Assembly: GCF_001886715.1 (NCBI RefSeq)
Contig: NZ_CP018082.1
Span: 6,262,001-6,326,000 of the forward strand
Direction of reading: 5' to 3'
Source of the DNA: Nocardia mangyaensis
Lineage (GTDB): Bacteria; Actinomycetota; Actinomycetes; Mycobacteriales; Mycobacteriaceae
Length of the DNA stretch: 64,000 nt
Below the pieces are notes generated by a model. That model had not been told where the DNA came from. It was given only the letters and a program-made list of their open reading frames with translations, and searched no databases. Position numbers and translations under genes: made by a program. Within the stretch, counting starts at the first letter, position 1. Each line of letters starts with the position of its first letter. Below, piece after piece: positions 61,604-64,000 of the stretch.

Positions 61604-62454
61604 TGCGGCTCACCGCCCTGCGCCAAGGCCCGGAAGTCCGGAGCGAAGCCGAGGGCTTCGATCGGGATGGTCGATCCGGGGGCGCCGAACCAGTTCGCCG
61701 GAACCTGCTCGCTTGTGAGCCCGGAGGTGTCGATGTGCTGGTCGGGTGTGCACCTGTGCAGGGGGCCGTTGGCGGCGTCGAGGATGTATCGGAACTGTGG
61801 GTCGATGTGGCGGACGAACAGCGCGCTCATCGCCATTTTGTCCTCGGCGTTGACCGCGGCCTCGAAGCAGGCGTGCAGCCCGGCGAAGCGGATGGCGACG
61901 CTTTGGTGGCGCCACCATTGCCGGCACCACGTGTACTGGCCTTCGCGGTTGTTGGCGGCGATCTTGACTGACGTCACTGGCAGCAGCCATTGTTCGGCGA
62001 ATTCGCTGTAGTGGTCGAACTTCTTCGGTGGCTTGTCGTCGTCGACAACCGGGGGCTTGGTGCCGAACCAACCAGGTGGGACAGGGTCGAACGGCAACGA
62101 CGGTGTGGCCTGGTGATGGGTGCGAGTGCACCGGTGCAGGGGGCCGTGCGCGGCGTCGAGGATGAGGTTGACGTGCGGGTCGAAGTGGCTCAGCAGGAAG
62201 GTGCTCAAGCTCGATCCGGCCTTGGAGCGTCGCATCGCCTCGAACGCGGTGTGCACATGGGCGACCCGCACCGCGACCGGGCGATGAGACCACCACCGCG
62301 TGCACCAGGTGAAGGTGTTCTCCCGGTTCGCTTCCGCCAGCCGGACGTTGATCGTGGGCAACATCCACGCGTTGGCGAAATCGGTGAAGTGGCCGAATTG
62401 CGGTGGCATCGGCGCTGTGGTGCTGGCTACCGGTGTTGAGCTCGGGCCGCTCAT
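61600..62454 (-). CDS. Tandem-duplicated DUF4913 protein
   Basis: The 284-residue protein starts at ATG 62454, overlapping the traG stop by 4 nt. Two DUF4913 copies lie at about residues 23-113 and 148-238. Each begins F..FA..W.LP, then TWC..WW.H..VA.R and ends ILDAA.GPLHRCT. The copies differ at many positions, so the duplication is old. DUF4913 is common on actinobacterial plasmids and ICEs beside coupling proteins; role unknown. Confidence 0.83.
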   Translation of the reverse strand: MSGPSSTPVASTTAPMPPQFGHFTDFANAWMLPTINVRLAEANRENTFTWCTRWWSHRPVAVRVAHVHTAFEAMRRSKAGSSLSTFLLSHFDPHVNLILDAAHGPLHRCTRTHHQATPSLPFDPVPPGWFGTKPPVVDDDKPPKKFDHYSEFAEQWLLPVTSVKIAANNREGQYTWCRQWWRHQSVAIRFAGLHACFEAAVNAEDKMAMSALFVRHIDPQFRYILDAANGPLHRCTPDQHIDTSGLTSEQVPANWFGAPGSTIPIEALGFAPDFRALAQGGEPQ

Positions 62455-64000
62455 GAGGGCCCCTCCTCTGCTGTCGACGGCCCGGATTTGATCAGCGAGA
62501 CGCGTCCGCCTTCGAACCGTTGCATCGACTTGCGCACCAGCGGCGCGTACTCGCTGTCGAACCACGGGACTTTGCGGACCACGACCGGGCCGTGGCCGGG
62601 AAGTCGGACCAGGGCGCGGTCTTTCGGCAGGGCAGCGAGCATCGCGACATCGAGAATGGGTTCAGCACGCCAGGACAGGCTGCGTTGGATCCCGCCGGGG
62701 GTGTAGGTGCGGGAACGATCGGAGACGTCGTGTTGCCCGGCCATCGCCGACCAATGCTCCAAGTAGTCCCGCGAGGCGATGGAGCCGCCGTAGACCTCGA
62801 TCGACTGGGCCATCATGGTCTTCAAACCATTGACGCCCCATAGGTTTTCGCCTTGTTCGAGGACCTGGAGAATGGTCATCAGGATGATCCCGCAGCCCGC
62901 CGAATACGTGTAGTAGGAGGGCAGTTCGCTGATTCGGGCACAGTTGGCGGCTTCATCGAGCACACACAACAGCGGTGTCGCCAGTCGCCCGTCCGGGCGG
63001 GCTCGGGCCGCAGTCAGGGCGGCTTCGAGGACTTGGCCGACCAGCGCGGCGGTCAAGGGCGTGGCACCATCAGGCCCGGTCATCGACAGCGGGTACAGGG
63101 TATCGTTGGAGGTGACGAACGCGACGGGATCGAACTCCGGCAACAGGTGCGTGCGCGCCTGTTCGGTGGCCTCGATCAGGACACCGTTGCGAATCGAGGA
63201 CACTTTCCCGCCCCGGCTCGGTGCCGCGGTCGTGGGCTTGGCGGTGGTTTCGCTGACCTGGAACAGTTTCCGAACCGGGGGCGTGATCATTTGGGCGTAC
63301 CCGGAATCGGAGAGCACGTTGAGGAACCTTCGCGCCATGTCGTAGAGGCCGTCGCGTTGTCTGGCGTAGAGGCCTTGGCATTCCAGGATCCGTGCAGCGG
63401 GCCGATCATGGCCGTAGTGGCGCAATATCAATGCCGGGGTCGGATCCTGGTCGCGGCCGAGCCATTCCGCCACATGGTGCAGGTCCCCGCCCGCGCACGC
63501 GGCGGCGAAGACGCACAGCGCGAACAGCTCTTGGGCGCCACCGTCGAAGTAGGCATCGGTCTTGGCATTGGCGATCTCGTTCGCGGAGCCGGCCGACCCG
63601 GACACGAAGAACCCCGCCAGCTTTCGCGCTGCGGGTAGTCCGGTGACTTGGTCGAACAGATTCACCCAGAACCCGCACACCACCTGCCCGGTCACCGCTT
63701 GTAGGTCACATACCCACACTTGGCCGACTTGCTCGCGCCCGTACACGGTGTGCCGGTACAGGTCCGGTTTGTTCGATGTGGCCAGGCACGGCCCCCACGC
63801 CGATAGCACCGCGGGGATCGCCCAGGCCACGGTCTTGCCGGTTCGCTGACCCGCCGTCACTGTGACACCGAGTTCGGCGGGTACGTGTAGGGCGATGTCG
63901 CCGATGACCGTGCGCCCCAGCAGCGGTCCGGGATTGGCTCGGACTTCGGGTGGTGCGTCGGCGAGCAATCGTTGGTTGTCGGCGAGGTTGTCTGCGACGC
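62451..64000 (-). CDS. TraG/VirD4-like conjugative coupling ATPase (5' end outside window)
   Basis: The frame stays open to the end of the window, so the N-terminus, probably with membrane helices, is missing. Visible parts are Walker A GQRTGKT ('VTAGQRTGKTVAWAIPAVL'), 'ATSNKPDLYRHT' and a long helical insertion. 'PLLCVLDEAANCARISELPSYYTYSAGCGIILMTILQVLEQ' is Walker B with the TraM-recognition-type AAD. It ends with 'WFDSEYAPLVRKSMQRFEGG'. Coupling proteins bring relaxase-bound DNA to the type IV secretion channel. It heads a leftward operon with DUF4913 and two unknown genes, all with 4-nt overlaps. No relaxase is in the window. Confidence 0.85.
   Translation of the reverse strand, partial: VADNLADNQRLLADAPPEVRANPGPLLGRTVIGDIALHVPAELGVTVTAGQRTGKTVAWAIPAVLSAWGPCLATSNKPDLYRHTVYGREQVGQVWVCDLQAVTGQVVCGFWVNLFDQVTGLPAARKLAGFFVSGSAGSANEIANAKTDAYFDGGAQELFALCVFAAACAGGDLHHVAEWLGRDQDPTPALILRHYGHDRPAARILECQGLYARQRDGLYDMARRFLNVLSDSGYAQMITPPVRKLFQVSETTAKPTTAAPSRGGKVSSIRNGVLIEATEQARTHLLPEFDPVAFVTSNDTLYPLSMTGPDGATPLTAALVGQVLEAALTAARARPDGRLATPLLCVLDEAANCARISELPSYYTYSAGCGIILMTILQVLEQGENLWGVNGLKTMMAQSIEVYGGSIASRDYLEHWSAMAGQHDVSDRSRTYTPGGIQRSLSWRAEPILDVAMLAALPKDRALVRLPGHGPVVVRKVPWFDSEYAPLVRKSMQRFEGGRVSLIKSGPSTAEEGPS

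Noticed and set aside
1..64000. tRNA, rRNA, riboswitch or origin sequences
   Set aside because: I looked for T-loop (GGTTCGAATCC-like) and anticodon-stem patterns, T-box leaders and iteron clusters and recognised none. A covariance-model search would be needed to exclude them.

Overview
The window is high-GC actinobacterial DNA. Nocardia or a close mycolic-acid relative is the best guess, based on XRE/TPR regulators, stand-alone and fused DUF5753 proteins, a MAB_1171c-type membrane protein, a cutinase-like protein, DUF4913 and DUF4254-like proteins, and heavy use of 4-nt ATGA/GTGA gene overlaps. No housekeeping operon or RNA gene was recognised. Almost everything looks like accessory genome.

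Layout. (1) 1-2550: the 3' part of an RHS-repeat polymorphic toxin ending in a colicin E/pyocin S-type HNH DNase domain, followed by an Im9-like immunity gene. (2) 2.7-8.3 kb: small metabolic or repair-like enzymes (two NUDIX hydrolases, two P-loop kinases, a fructosamine-kinase-like protein, a GNAT protein) around an AT-richer DUF4238 gene. (3) 8.4-19.4 kb: a probable uncharacterised biosynthetic cluster. A seven-gene leftward operon (GT2 glycosyltransferase with a frameshift, PhyH dioxygenase, nucleotidyltransferase-like protein, Gfo/Idh dehydrogenase, fused GlcD-GlcE oxidase, short 4Fe-4S protein, M20 hydrolase) is divergent from a luciferase-like oxidoreductase and an NAD-dependent epimerase, and faces a divergent seryl-tRNA synthetase. 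(4) 19.5-31.2 kb: an XRE/TPR regulator with an APH-type kinase, an Mrr-type endonuclease, an ImmA/IrrE-MAB_1171c-PAP2-like-XRE island, a TrmO-like methyltransferase and two more XRE/TPR regulators. (5) 31.4-43.6 kb: a cold-shock gene, a tandem family of three unknown paralogues, a DUF5753 protein without HTH, then a rightward block with a cutinase-like secreted protein, a two-helix pilin-like protein, EspC/EspB-like T7SS-type proteins and a single-pass membrane protein, ending with a winged-helix/XRE/DUF5753 regulator and a SAM methyltransferase. (6) 43.9-59.4 kb: a flavin monooxygenase and an acyl-CoA oxidase/dehydrogenase gene cut in two by a 12.1-kb Tn554-like element. (7) 59.8-64.0 kb: a leftward conjugation operon (TraG/VirD4 coupling protein, duplicated DUF4913 protein, two related unknown proteins) that runs off the window.

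The best-supported discovery is the Tn554-like element (46026-58146). The two halves of the acyl-CoA oxidase lie on either side of it. A 6-bp direct repeat CCGATC marks the two junctions, and removing the element restores an uninterrupted reading frame across the family's conserved Glu-Gly motif. It encodes three tyrosine-recombinase-like proteins and a small TnpC-like protein. It carries two lipases of different folds, each next to a PucR-type regulator. Blocks (5) and (7) probably belong to one integrative conjugative element or plasmid that received this transposon, but the window does not show its ends.
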